From: Neodontobutis hainanensis
Taxonomy: Eukaryota; Chordata; Actinopteri; Gobiiformes; Odontobutidae
Reading direction: 5' to 3'
NCBI GenBank assembly: GCA_024349245.1
Contig: JALDNG010002281.1
Coordinates: forward strand, 1-64,000
Length of the DNA stretch: 64,000 nt
In this document: positions 10,750 to 20,965 of the stretch, in pieces
How positions within the stretch are numbered: the stretch's first letter is position 1
How the letters are laid out: each line of letters starts with the position of its first letter
The notes under the pieces: generated by a model
What the model saw: only the letters and a program-made list of their open reading frames with translations
The model's database searches: none
Told to the model about the DNA's origin: nothing
Made by a program: the position numbers and the translations under genes

Positions 10750-11650
10750 GTGAGCAGGAGAGTCTGTGGTGCTCCCATTGGCTGTAAGTTGTACTTGTTC
10801 CTGCAACAAGACAATGTGCATATTTTATTACATGAGGGAGACTTGAAAATATTTGACAGACTCATTTTATGTGTTTTATTTCACTACCTTTAAAGGGTCT
10901 TGGCAAAACATCTCACACGGCGTTGCCACAGGACAGTGGTCAGGTGAAGTGAAGGTAAGTACCTATCAGAGAAATATTCAGCTGTTCGTCCAGTGGTTCA
11001 CAAAGTAACTTGTTAGCAGCAAGCTAAAGTCTAATTTTACAAGGCGTTTCAATGAAGCCCCAAACAAGTGTCTTTAGTCACTAATATGAGTTTATTAAGT
11101 GAGCTTTGATTAAGAGCCGCTGTTGGAAAATCTAATGGAGTGGTGAAAAGAAAAGCATCACTGTATGAAGATAAACAATAAACCTGAAGCATGAAGTGCT
11201 GAAAAACTATTTTATTTGAATATAAGTTCTATGTTTTGTTAAAAACACGTCATTTTTAAAGCCAAGCTGTAATGTTGAGTGAAAAATCTACTGATGTCTC
11301 AAAGAGAGGTGAGTTTGTATATTGTGACAAAACTGTAACATTTAGAACCTAATACTAATTCCATATGATTAGGTTTTATTTCTTATTGTGTTCTAAAGAT
11401 TTTTATGAGAACATTTAAAACAGCATATATTTTATTCATATTTTTTTTTTTATGTAAATCCAACAGACTTTTTTTTAGTAAAGGAAAAGTTGGGTACAAT
11501 AATAGGCATTTGAAGATACAGGTGTGAATTTCAATAAATAAATAAAAACCTTTGTGTTTTTGAATAGGTCAGGTGTAAAATTAAGATAAGTTGTGTTTAG
11601 CTCATTTTAATTTTCAGATTTAGTACATAAGCCTTTGACACGTTGTTTCA
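10750..11650. other. Spacer upstream of the piggyBac remnant
   Basis: AT-rich non-coding DNA. One exon-like segment ends GTGAAGTGAAG followed by GTAAGTACC at about 10952. I see nothing else that can be named. Confidence 0.35.
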
Positions 11651-11651
11651 G

Positions 11652-12315
11652 GTGGGGAGAATGCAGTCGGTGAGAGTTGGTGAGAGTAGAAATTGTGAGG
11701 CGAGAACATGAGCGCAAGCCGTTGTGCCGTCTGCTGCAGACTCTGACTCCAGGAGAACATTTACTTTCTGACAAGTAAGTCTTAGTTATATTGAGTCTAT
11801 GCTTGTCATTTGAAATGTGCTATATAAATAAACTGTATTATTCTTGTTATTGTTATGAAATAAGGGAGAGTGAGAATAGCAGCCAGAGTGAAGGTGCCAG
11901 TGGAGCTGAGGGTTTTTCCGTGCTGCTGTTTCAGTTTCTAACACAGGAGGACGGAGAGGAGAGGAGTCAGGTTTGGGAGAAGAGAAATATGGGTGAGAGG
12001 CGGAGGCCCAGGAGAGGCCGAGGAAGAGATTATAGCTACGGGCCAATCACTGAAGATGAGGACTGGAAGTTCATCAGGAGTGGATAAAGCCTTTTGATGA
12101 ACTCACTGGCACACACAATTTTTGGAACCTTGTTACAATTAAAGACTAACCGTTATGCTCATCGGGTTTTATCCTCAAAACAGCTGAAGCCACAGTCCAG
12201 GTTTTATAAGCGGTACATTGTATGTGTATCTGAAATGAAGGCTTTCCTGGCTTTGCATCTGTCTATGGGGCTTGTCGAGAAGCCCGAGACTGAAGATTAT
12301 TGCACACAACAATGA
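11652..12315 (+). pseudogene. piggyBac-type transposase, 5' part only
   Basis: A leader exon (11652-11773, between GTTTCAG and GTAAGT) is followed by the main exon from 11865 (after AAATAAG). The main exon reads an acidic and basic N-terminus ending RGRGRDYSYGPITEDEDW, which is typical of PGBD4-like piggyBac proteins. After a stop at 12085 and a frame change, TNRYAH, then KQLKPQSRF, then EMKAFLALHLSMGLVEKPE follow (12130-12300). That is the conserved start of the piggyBac transposase domain. The catalytic Asp residues further downstream are absent: sequence after 12315 no longer matches. It is a 5' fragment with at least two breaks and is not functional. piggyBac enzymes cut and paste DNA at TTAA sites; no termini are visible here. 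Confidence 0.7.
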
Positions 12316-12741
12316 TTGTGTTTGTGCCCCTGGGCCAATGAAGGACTCAGAGCTGGAGCCTGGCCCGAGGTAAGACCTCCAGCACCAGGCTGCACCGCCT
12401 CTGCTACTCTCCCCAGCCTCTGGCCTCTCAGTCCGGGCTACACGGGCCCGGTACAGCCCTGGTTCTCCTTAAAAAAACATTACATTTTCTTTCCATGGCA
12501 CCCCATGCACATGTAACTCCTTCTAGGAACGAGGAGGTCAAGCCGTAACCTGGCCCTGGGCTCAACACTGTGGGTTTTTATTTTATTTTAGCCAAAAAAG
12601 CTTGAATCAAACACTGACTTTTACTCCATCCAAGAGGGTCAATAGACGGCTGTGCATTGCAACAACGCAACATCAGTAGTCCTTCCTGCTGGTGCTGGAT
12701 GTGTTACTGCAACCCTTACTGCCTGAGGTAATGTTATGTTG
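12316..12741. other. Unassigned sequence after the piggyBac fragment
   Basis: The sequence turns GC-richer (CCTCTGGCCTCTCAGTCCGG, GGGCCCGG) and then AT-rich. No homology to piggyBac or gypsy is visible. It may be an inserted fragment that interrupts the transposase. Confidence 0.3.
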
Positions 12742-12906
12742 TGAAAAAGAAACTGGGTGACAGAGACTACTTAATTTTCACACCTGACGGCCGGGCGTGG
12801 CACACGCCTTGCCATGTGAACATGTTAAAATCTTATTATGACCGAAATGACTCGTCCTTGGTGGTGGCAGACGCGCTAGTCTGCAGCGTTGCTCGGGGTT
12901 GAGAAC
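12742..12906 (+). pseudogene. Gypsy integrase C-terminal fragment (second Gmr1-like copy)
   Basis: The frame gives GDRDYLIFTPDGRAWHTPC followed by HVNMLKSYYDR, which parallels the piece at 5285-5360 (SDRDYLIITPD ... CHVNMLKPYV). It ends at a stop at about 12901. This is the end of integrase from a second copy of the same kind of element, separated from its own RT remnant (13640-14020) by the MITE at 12951-13411. Confidence 0.7.
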
Positions 12907-12950
12907 ACTGAGACCCGTATTTATTTGCGGGCTTGTCGGGAGCTGTCCGG

Positions 12951-13411
12951 TACGGTGGCCGAGACAGCTCAACACGCTGCAAATGAAGAAAGCACCAGCA
13001 AAAACGCGCTGCAAATAACACAGACCACAACGGAAATGTTTTAAGGGGACTCATTTGAGTGACAAACAATATATTTAGGCCAACAATATCCAAACGACAA
13101 AGCAATTATACGATCATTTCAGGTCAGTGACAAAAACACTGACAACATCGCGACAGGCGAGCAAACAATGAACAGGTCCCATTAGGGGTTCGTAACTCAA
13201 AGGAGTCTCCTTAAAACATTTTCGTTGTGGTCTGTGTTATTTGCAGCGCGTATTTGTATTTGCATGTGTTGTGAGGATTAGCAGCGCGTTTTTGTATTTG
13301 TATGTGTTGTGAACTTTTGCAGCGCGCGTGTTGTCAAACTGATGAAGATGTTTTCTTTATTTGCTGGTGCTTTCTTCATTTGCAGCGTGTTGAGCTGTCT
13401 CGGCCACCGTA
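12951..13411. mobile_element. Hairpin MITE with long inverted ends
   Basis: The left end TACGGTGGCCGAGACAGCTC and the right end GAGCTGTCTCGGCCACCGTA are exact inverted repeats. They continue inward with CAACACGCTGCAAATGAAG, AAAGCACCAGCAAA and CCACAACG..AAATGTTTTAAGG..ACTC, so each arm is over 100 bp. The right arm carries extra TTTGCAGCGCG units. GTCCGG flanks both sides (12945-12950 and 13412-13417) and may be a 6-bp target duplication, although a related motif is also repeated in the right flank. It has no coding capacity. Confidence 0.7.
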
Positions 13412-13535
13412 GTCCGGTGCTGAACGCTCCAAGCCGCAAATTAGCGGCTGGTAAGCAAGAGCTGTCCGGTGCTGAACGCTCCGAGCCGTGAATTAGTTTA
13501 GCGGCTGGTAAACAAGAGCTGTCCTGTACTGAAAT
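13412..13535 (+). repeat. Short tandem repeat, unit about 60 bp
   Basis: The motif GTCCGGTGCTGAACGCTCC, then AAGCCGC or GAGCCGT, then AATTAG and GCGGCTGGTAA(G/A)CAAGAGCTGTCC appears about twice in a row. The left flank of the MITE ends in the same AGCTGTCCGG motif, so the MITE probably inserted into this repeat. Confidence 0.55.
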
Positions 13536-13639
13536 TGAAAATGACTCGTGGTCCGGGGCTTTGACTCAGGTAAATTTTCCAACTCAGAGGCTTTAAATAG
13601 TTTGTCAGTTTTATTGTTCCACCTTTTAGATTCTCAGTA

Positions 13640-14020
13640 GAATGAAATGATGAATCAGTCCAATAGGTCACTGTTTGCTGATGTGCCCTCTCAGACTCAT
13701 GTGCTCAGTCATGATATTGATGCAGGTTCCTTTAACTGAACGCGCCAATTACACCTGATGACTTCCTTCAGTATTCTATTATGGCCTTTGGCATGTGTAA
13801 TGCCCGCCACATTTCAGAGGCTTATGCATGTAGAGTTGTCTGTATTGTCTTTTTGTGAAGCATATCTTGATAACTTGGTGGTTTGTTCGTCTTTGTGAGT
13901 GGAGCACATTACAGTACAAATTAACAGTTAACTTGTCAAAATGTGAGTTTGGGCAAGCAACAGTGACCTATCTTGGAAAAAGGGAGGGGAGGTCAAGTGC
14001 GTCCAGTTCAAGCACACTTG
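13640..14020 (+). pseudogene. Gypsy reverse transcriptase fragment (second copy)
   Basis: Pieces match the RT at 5640-6330. Seen here are SLFADVPSQTHVLSHDI near 13665, MAFGMCNA near 13780, SFCEAYLDNLVVCSS near 13850, and VNLSKCEFGQATVTYLGK near 13925. The palm region keeps YLDNLVV, so the second catalytic Asp is replaced by Asn. A deletion after about 13725 removes the fingers region. The fragment then runs straight into an unrelated block at 14024. Confidence 0.7.
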
Positions 14021-14023
14021 CTG

Positions 14024-14203
14024 TGTGAAAAACCACAGGAGATGCTGACGACGCATCTGAGCAAAGTTTGCATGAAAGGAAATGCAACCAAAGAACAGCA
14101 GAAGGAGGCAAAGAGAGCCAAGGAGTCTGCGAAGGTGTGGCCACGGCAAGCCCGGAGCTGGGACTACAAGGAAATGATCAAAGCGTTACCCCTACAAACC
14201 GTC
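14024..14203 (+). pseudogene. Fragment of tyrosine-recombinase-like family, N-terminal block
   Basis: An open stretch reads CEKPQEMLTTHLSKVCMKGN, then an Ala/Lys-rich part, then SWDYKEMIKALP. It is homologous to 16468-16748 (FKPQEMLPNHVLMFCMKNQ ... TWDYNAMVKRYP), so it is the same protein block in another copy. The Cys and His spacing (C..H..C) suggests zinc binding, but this is inference. It lies upstream of the multi-exon gene starting at 14461 and may once have belonged to it. Confidence 0.5.
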
Positions 14204-14335
14204 TAGGCTGGCTCTTCTGGTAGAGCTCCTCCAAAGAAAGTTTTGTGGCGAATGCTTCTAACCAAGCAGACCTGGAGTACGAAGAGGCTCACCAGCACGG
14301 CTGCCGTTCCACAGCCAGTGAACCTTCTGTAGCAG

Positions 14336-14410
14336 CCGGTGTCAGTTCTCGGCGGCGGTGTCAGCTCTCGAGCGGCGGTGTCAGCTCTCGGCGGCGGTGG
14401 CGTCTCGGTG
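14336..14410 (+). repeat. GC-rich 19-20 bp tandem repeat
   Basis: Three units of GGTGTCAG(T/C)TCTC(GA)GCGGC stand in a row, ending in GGTGGCG. They lie just upstream of an ATGGCAAAA start with a GTAAGT donor at 14461-14471, in what would be a promoter or leader. Confidence 0.7.
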
Positions 14411-14460
14411 GTGGAGGATAGCAGCTCCGAAGGCATCACCACCGATCCAAGCGACCGAAC

Positions 14461-16239
14461 ATGGCAAAAGTAAGTTCTAAACCTCGCACACATCAGTCCA
14501 TAAACTGTGAACAAACTGCAAGGTTTGAGCTCATTTTCTTCTGTCTGTATTTTTTCAGAGATCAAGCTCAGTACAGCATAAATGTCAGGGTCAAGATGAC
14601 ACAAATGGGGCTCTACGAAAGCTCTACTTCAAGGGCTACTTGATCAACACCCTGCTGGTCCCAAACTGCCAACGTCTCCAGGATGGTGAGGTACATCCAG
14701 CCAAGTGGGGATGAAGTCAGCTTGGACTTCCTGCTAAAGTCCACTGAGACCAAAGATTACCTCACCCAACTCCGGCGCTTACATGGGCCCAGCCTCCATT
14801 CTGAACTATATCAAAACATGATCCGGTTTGTTCAGTGTTTGAAGACCCACCTGAGCTTGGCTGCAGCAGATCCTGACTTCTACAGGAAGTGCCAAGCCTA
14901 CATCGACCTCCTCGCTTCCATCAGAAAGCCAGTGGCCAAGTCCAACAGCAAGGTCATGTGTAAAACGAGGTCAGTTGCTAATCTGCTTTCCATTTGTTTT
15001 TCTTTAATGACTTCCTCCATGTTGATAGTACTTATGTGCTGGCTGTACACATGGGGTTATGTGATACAGACATGTGTAGTTCTCCGCCACATTGTGGTCT
15101 TGTATGTCATTCTAGGTATGACCGGTTCGCAGAGGGCGAGAAGAGCCTTCAGGAGTGCCAGGCCGTCCTCCAGAAGGCCAAGAAAGACATGCTGTCCATT
15201 TATGGGAGTCTGCTGGAAGGTGACCACATGGCTTCAGAGGAAAAGACCATGTTCGGTATTACTGTGAAGCAATCCTGATCCTCGGCCACTTCCAGAGACC
15301 AGGAGCATTGGAGGGAATAACAGTAAGTGTCAGTAAGACCTCAGTTTTTGTGGGGCATCAGCCTAAACAGATTATATTAGGTAGTCTGCAAAGAGGACGT
15401 TTATGTCAGTTATTTACTGTGTTTTTTTTTGTTTTTGTTTTTATGGACAGCAGAGTGAACACAAGACTGCGACAATGCAGATCGCCGTGTTTGCCCTCAC
15501 AATGGAGGAGGCAGCAGTAAGTACACTTTGTACAGGCTAAATTGCCTTACCATGAAACATAGTGTAACCAGCAATGAACCAACAGATATTATCAGATGTA
15601 TTTTTTTGTCTTTGCAGATGCTGGACGCATACTACACATGGCTCAAGTCTAACAAGTTGTTTGTGTCATCGGGCACCAAGATTAGAAGTGCAACCAATGA
15701 CCTCGCTCGTCTGCACCAACAGTAAGTATTAACAGCAGTCCATAAGACCTAAAAGTTTATGTTGGATTAGCATTCAACTAATAACGTATTTGTGCATTTA
15801 TTAAACGGCTCAGCCTCAAAGAAAATGATTCAAATTTGGGAGTTTCATCTCATATTTCTGCCCCATTGCAGCTACAAACTGCCAAACATCCCGAGCCAGC
15901 AGATACGCAGGACCGTGGAGACAGATGTGGCTGCCAACTTCACAGAGGAGCAGAAGGCGTCTGTGGCCCCTACATGGCCCATTCGACGGCAGTGGCAAAC
16001 CAGCACTACTGGATGAAGACTCTGGACACTGTTGTGGCCACTTCAAACCTGCTCAGCTCGCTGACACGGTATGCAGTTATCTGAAACAGTTATAATTATG
16101 TCTCTCAATGCTCATCCATCAGTTTGTCAGTGTGTAACCTTAAAACCTTTTTTAATTTTGCAGCTCCTCGTCTGACGACTCTGGCGAAGAGGACCCCAGG
16201 GCAGAGCAAAATGCTCAAAACTTGACCCAACTGCAGTGA
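14461..16239 (+). pseudogene. Multi-exon tyrosine-recombinase-like (Crypton-like) gene, frame-broken
   Basis: Exons with GT-AG borders: 14461-14469 (MAK), 14559-14969, 15116-15322, 15451-15516, 15618-15721, 15872-16068, 16164-16239. Conserved pieces include LDFLLKSTETKDYLTQLRRL, CEAILILGHFQRPGAL, MQIAVFALTMEEAAMLDAYY, NDLARLHQQ, LPNIPSQQIRRTVET, and YMAHSTAVANQHYWMKTLDT. The last two carry the Arg, His and Tyr pattern (R..., AHS, QHY) of the C-terminal half of tyrosine recombinases, as in Crypton-type elements. Fish genomes hold many genes of this kind, some predicted with a SET methyltransferase tail; none is seen here. The frame is broken near 14690, 15258 and 15965, so this copy is a pseudogene unless those are assembly errors. 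The clean introns argue that it was a spliced gene. The recombinase label is inference from motifs. Confidence 0.5.
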
Positions 16240-16467
16240 AGATGGCTAAAGTCATAAAGGCAGAAGGATGGGCGGCCAATTATCCACATTACATTTACTT
16301 TGTGTTTCTGTGTATAAATCAACTTAAGTAGCAGTGACCCAACTCATTAGTATTTCAATGGACTCTATGTTTGTGTGTATTACAGGCATTGGTTATTTGC
16401 TTGTTGTTGTATTGAATATTTTTCTTTCTCTTGCAACGACAAGGATCGTCCATCATTTCCTTTCCTT

Positions 16468-17066
16468 TGCAGTGTTTCAAGCCACAGGAGATGCTGCCTA
16501 ACCACGTGTTGATGTTCTGCATGAAGAACCAGACTGATGAGGAGAGGAAAGCAGAGGTGGAGAGAGCCAAAAAGTCCATGAAGGCCTGGACCCATCGAGG
16601 CAGAACCTGGGACTACAATGCCATGGTCAAGCGGTACCCCGATGAGGCATCCAGAAAGGCTCTTCTGGAAGACCTGCGTGAAAGACATTTTTTGATCCTA
16701 AATGACCCTGAGGCTGCACAGGACGCACAGGCTGAATCCCATCACTGACCACCAGGCGCTTTAAGTGATTTGTTATCCACTAGTACTAGTTACTTTTCAT
16801 TTAATGCAGAGTCATTAAATTTAATATTGGAACAATGGCTTGTTTGTTTTTTGTTTTTTCATCTAATCATTCTAGGCCTGTTCAGCCGACTCTCCAAGAC
16901 TGCCAGAGAGTCCTCAGTATCAGAGGCGGACATGCTGGGCATCCACAGGAAGCTCCTGGACCAGCAGCATTTGAAAGAACACCAAATGATGATGTTCGGT
17001 ACTGCTGCGAAGCCATCTTTGTCCTGAGCTACCTCCAGCGACCAGAAGCAGTGATGGCATTTAAAG
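16468..17066 (+). pseudogene. Second, partial copy of the recombinase-like gene
   Basis: 16468-16748 reads KPQEMLPNHVLMFCMKNQTD, a Lys/Glu-rich helix, TWDYNAMVKRYPDEASRKAL, and ends at TGA. 16876-17066 follows an intron-like gap (acceptor TTCTAG) and is homologous to exon 15116-15322, including RYCCEAIFVLSYLQRPEAV. The frame shifts in the middle of that exon near 16998, close to the matching position of the break in the first copy (15258). It ends at a GTAAGT donor. Later exons are missing; the solo LTR at 17118 begins 50 bp further on. Confidence 0.5.
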
Positions 17067-17117
17067 TAAGTACTTTTACTTTGCAGCGTTTCCTCAGTGT
17101 GTATAAGGTGTAGTGAA

Positions 17118-17499
17118 TGTAGCAGCGACTCCTTAGTTTCCTTCGTCGCTTGGAGATGCCGAGTATGGTCCTGTATATTGCGTGACGAGCTGCGGCTTAA
17201 ACACATTGACACCGAGTCCCAGAATGGATGCTTGTACGGTTTATTTAATTGACTGCTCAGTTGGCACATGTACACAGTTGTAAAATACTTCAGATTGTGA
17301 ATGTTTAGCAAACGCTATGCGGTCAACAAATACTACGGCTACCCCGCTTCCCTCTCTCCTCCTATACCTGAGTGACAGTGAGTGCCACCTTTGAAACCAA
17401 GAGCTGTCACCGCCTACACCCACATGACCCACACCTCACCCTGGCAACCAGACAAAAGCAATCCGTGAGCGAATAATATATACCATTCTGGCTCCTACA
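17118..17499 (-). repeat. Solo LTR (minus orientation)
   Basis: 382 bp bounded by TGTAGCAGCG and GGCTCCTACA, with the inverted ends TGTAG/CTACA. GTGAA flanks both sides (17113-17117 and 17500-17504) as a 5-bp target duplication. On the minus strand a TATA-like GGTATATATTA lies near 17480 and an AATAAA near 17245. That order fits an LTR read from 17499 to 17118. No internal region is present, so recombination between two LTRs is likely. Confidence 0.7.
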
Positions 17500-17587
17500 G
17501 TGAATATCTATTAATTAATAATCAATATGAATATAAATTATGTAAAATAATAAAGTAATATTTTGATGTCAAAATATTTTGAGAGAT

Positions 17588-18705
17588 GCCGAGATCCCAA
17601 ACTGGCAAATGGCTTGCCAGTTCACCAGCCACAACCACCAGAGGGCGCATTTATGGCTTGCCACTTTTAAAAGTGGTTTTCCACTTTTAAAACACCTTTT
17701 CTAAAACACCTTTTTGTTTTTAGCGGCAAATTGTTGGAAATATGTTATGGTGTATTACTTTAGATCAGTTAAATTATTAAATTATTAGTTTTTACCAGCG
17801 AGGAGTTTATAATATTTTTTAACAGTCTAAGATATTTAAATCTAAACCTAAGGCACTGGCTTTGTCAAAACGACCAATTCGTCAAGGGATCTGTCTGCAG
17901 GACTACAGCCCATACACCATTGATACATGGAGTAAATAAAGTCTTTGTCGCCCTCTTTTGGTGAATATAAAGTAGTGTTTGAACTAAGTAGAGCACAATG
18001 TGTGTAAATACTATGCCATTTAAAAGATTTATATTATAAAACTGCATACTTATAAGAATAAACTATAAGAAGCCATTGTATTTAAATATTGTCTTTCAGA
18101 AAGTGACCTGACCTCTGATTAAAACTGCATCAAAAGGAGGTGGCATTAAAAGAGACCACAATAGAATCATGTTTTTCACTTCTTTATTTCTCCTAAACAC
18201 GAATAGCACATTGTATAAAAACGTACAAATTAATATATTAACATGAAGAACAAATAATTGGTGGTCATTTGCGTTCTAAGTCCAAAAATCACTCATCGCT
18301 TGATTCATAGTCTGGCTAAGTGGCTAGGCTAACAGTAATGTACCAAACACATAGTTTGTATAGATGAGCACATAATTAACGATTTACGGCTTTGATCATA
18401 ACAGCTGTCAAAACGCCTTTTCTATTTCAATTATGTGTGTGCATTTTTAATAATATAAATAGTCTATTTTTCTCTGACCTGTAAAGTCGCATATACATTA
18501 GGATACGTGGCCAAAGTCCGAGCAGCCGTTTTAACAAAAGTGGCCGGACGGCCGGACTGTTTTCGTAGAGGCTAGAACCATGGCCGTCAGTCATCATAAA
18601 CCATCAAAGTGGTCTGCCACTTTTAAAAGTGGAAAACCATAAATGCGCCCTCTGGTGGTTGTGGCTGGTGAACTGGCAAGCCATCTGCCAGTTTGGAATC
18701 TCGGC
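17588..18705. mobile_element. 1.1-kb element with about 100-bp terminal inverted repeats
   Basis: The left end reads GCCGAGATCCCAAACTGGCA, then TGGCTTGCCAGTTCACCAGC, CACAACCACCAGAGGGCGCA and TTTATGG. The right end (18605-18705) is its reverse complement with few changes. Just inside both ends lies the palindromic CCACTTTTAAAAGTGG. The interior is AT-rich and non-coding. I find no clear target duplication. It resembles a non-autonomous DNA transposon or a foldback element. Confidence 0.7.
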
Positions 18706-18829
18706 TCTGCTGAATATTCTCTCGGGCACCACCCAGATTCATAGTTCTGGGAACTAATTATGTTAATAAGTCTCAATCTAAAGGAAGCAAATTCTTCCTA
18801 GTTTTTGAACATTTCTTAATATAAACAAA

Positions 18830-20110
18830 GAAACCTTTAATGTCTTTTGGGGGTTTTGTTGAAGATTATACAAGTTTAACAATGAATAATGACAGGGGAC
18901 ATGACACAAAGGAATAATTAGGGACAAATGATGAGGGTAATTAACACAAAACAATGATTGACGTGGAACAACTTGTTAGAACCTTTGGTGGAATAAAGTA
19001 AGTTTAACCATTGTTTTATGCTATTTACTTGGAGTTGTTACGGAGGGTAAAGGGGACGGTTAGACGGCTTAATTAAAAGGACTATTGACGGCTTTTGAAT
19101 GGCGTAGGGGAAAAGGTTCTGCTGGGCCTTATAAAGACAATTATACAGTGTTATCACACCAAACGTCAGTGTCACGTGTTCAACTCATTCTTGTCGTTCG
19201 GTGGCGCTCAGCTGTCCGGGAAGGAAAGGTCCAAAGGTCCGCTTTAGAACTTTCCACGCGGGTCCTACAGCTGATGGTTTCCAAGCAACGAGATGGTGTC
19301 ACGTGGTACAACTGATCCCACAGGGGCCGTGAAGCTCCGTAGCCGGGAAAGAAAGCCGTTCTGTTATTGTCTTTGAGTGAAAGGCCTTTACCAGCAGTAG
19401 AGGTTAACGTCTTTGACAAAAAGGTTCGCTGAAGAGGCTTAAAATTTGTCTTTCCTCGATTAACGAGGGCTATCGTTAATCGGGCACTCTTTAAAGAATA
19501 AGGACTACAAAAATTCACTTCTGTCTCAGGAATTTGACGTCCAGCAGGAAAGTTTTTCAAAACAAAATCAATGCGTTGAGTCTTTAAAAGATGAAAAATT
19601 CACGTTTGCACGGTTTGTGCTGCGGGCTAGAAGCTTGAAAGGTAGTAAATTAAGAGCGGAGATTTAAGAAGATACGCAAGAGCGTAGAAACAAGCTTAAG
19701 AGAAGAAGACACGAGACGAGGCGAGAAGAGCGACCAAGTAGAAGAGGCGAGATAACAAGAAGCAGAGCTAGATTTCCGGTGCGCACAACTTTTTGTACTG
19801 GCCGAAAAGAGGTAAAAGGGGAGTTTTTACTAAAGTTTAGCATTTGGGAATAAACTTCTCTGCTCCACCAAATAACAGAAATTAAACACATTTAAAAACC
19901 ATATTGCTTTTGCATTGTAGCATAAAGGCATAGGAAATGTTTTTAACGATTTTGTTAATACCAAACACATGCGCATTATTCATACATTCCATGCTTGACC
20001 TGAAAACATAGAATAATTCATTTTATTAAACAGACAGCTGTAAAGGTGATGAAGAAAGAAGTCTTTTATATCGTTATCACTCAAGATTTTGTAAGTAACA
20101 ATATGAAGAT
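18830..20110. other. Unexplained non-coding block upstream of the retrovirus
   Basis: This block is less AT-rich than its flanks and purine-rich on the plus strand around 19640-19820 (AGAAGAAGACACGAGACGAGG). A TATA-like GGCCTTATAAAGAC lies near 19128. A perfect 10-bp inverted repeat, CGATTAACGA / TCGTTAATCG with a 6-base loop, sits at 19457-19482. It does not match the 3' LTR at 31688-32033. It could be an LTR and leader of another element, but no second copy is present. No protein is recognisable. Confidence 0.3.
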
Positions 20111-20134
20111 TACACATTAACTACGATAGAAAAA

Positions 20135-20368
20135 GTGGATGCAAAATTAGTCTCCACTTTTGCAAAAATGACCTTTGCCCAACCATCACATTTCAACAGA
20201 GGCAGAGGGCGACTGAGAGGAAGAGGTTGTGGACGTCCAGACAGAGACGAGGTTGAGCGACACAGAAAGTCCCAACTGTGTTTCATCTGCGCTGAACCAG
20301 GCCACTGGGCTGACAACTGTCCCAAGAAAAGAAGAGACCGAGCTGACCAACGCCTGACACTGCTCTGA
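20135..20368 (+). pseudogene. gag: Retroviral nucleocapsid remnant (end of gag)
   Basis: A short open stretch has an Arg/Gly-rich run followed by one zinc knuckle, CFICAEPGHWADNC (20279-20320), which fits C-x2-C-x4-H-x4-C exactly. Nucleocapsid binds the viral RNA. A single knuckle is usual for gammaretrovirus-like viruses. Nothing of matrix or capsid is recognisable upstream, so gag is truncated. A stop at 20366 ends the frame. Confidence 0.75.
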
Positions 20369-20639
20369 GTGACCCCAACTGACTGGCTGGTGATGATGAG
20401 GAACCGAGGACCTCGCCGCAAAATGAGATGAGTATAACACACCGAAAAGGACACCACACCTGTCACTGACGATGCACACAACACCGCACTGCTCACAAGC
20501 AATGAAGACGCGCTTGCAACTGATCCACTGCTTGCTTTAGTGACAGAAACCATTAAGAAACTTGAAATGACAAAAAGCTGAAATGTTTAAAGGTACCTAT
20601 GCTAAGTTAACAACATCGGTGTGTGAAAAATTACCGTAA

Positions 20640-20965
20640 TAAGATGTGACATCAAAGGAAAAACTCTGTCATTTATGGTTGACTCTGGGGCCACAAAATC
20701 TCTGATCAGAAAAGACCAAATTCAAACTGCATTAAATGGCAAAACAACTCACTCCATTAGTGCGAGTGGACAGATTGTTAAAGAACCATTCACAAAACCT
20801 CTATCTGTAACCTGGCATTTACCTGATCCATCAGTGTCCACTACACACAGCTTTCTGTTGTCTGAGTTGTGTCCAGTGAACCTAATAGGTCGTGACCTTA
20901 TGCGCACTAGGAATTACCTTGTCTGCAGACGAAAATGGTATCAAAATCAAACAAACCAAATCTGA
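20640..20965 (+). pseudogene. pol: Retroviral aspartic protease
   Basis: The active-site motif MVDSGATKSLI lies at 20675 onward, with VDSGAT in place of the usual DTGA. The second conserved piece, NLIGRDLM, is near 20880. Retropepsins act as dimers and cut Gag and Pol. The segment is about the right length (about 100 residues). The frame runs on to a stop at 20963, while the following region is open in another frame from 20892. Confidence 0.75.

Noticed and set aside
10370..10865. Overlapping open frames on both strands rich in Ser, Leu and Asp
   Set aside because: They arise from the degenerate GGACTTG repeat, which has few stops in any frame.
18830..20110. 5' LTR of the retrovirus
   Set aside because: It shares no sequence with the 3' LTR at 31688-32033.
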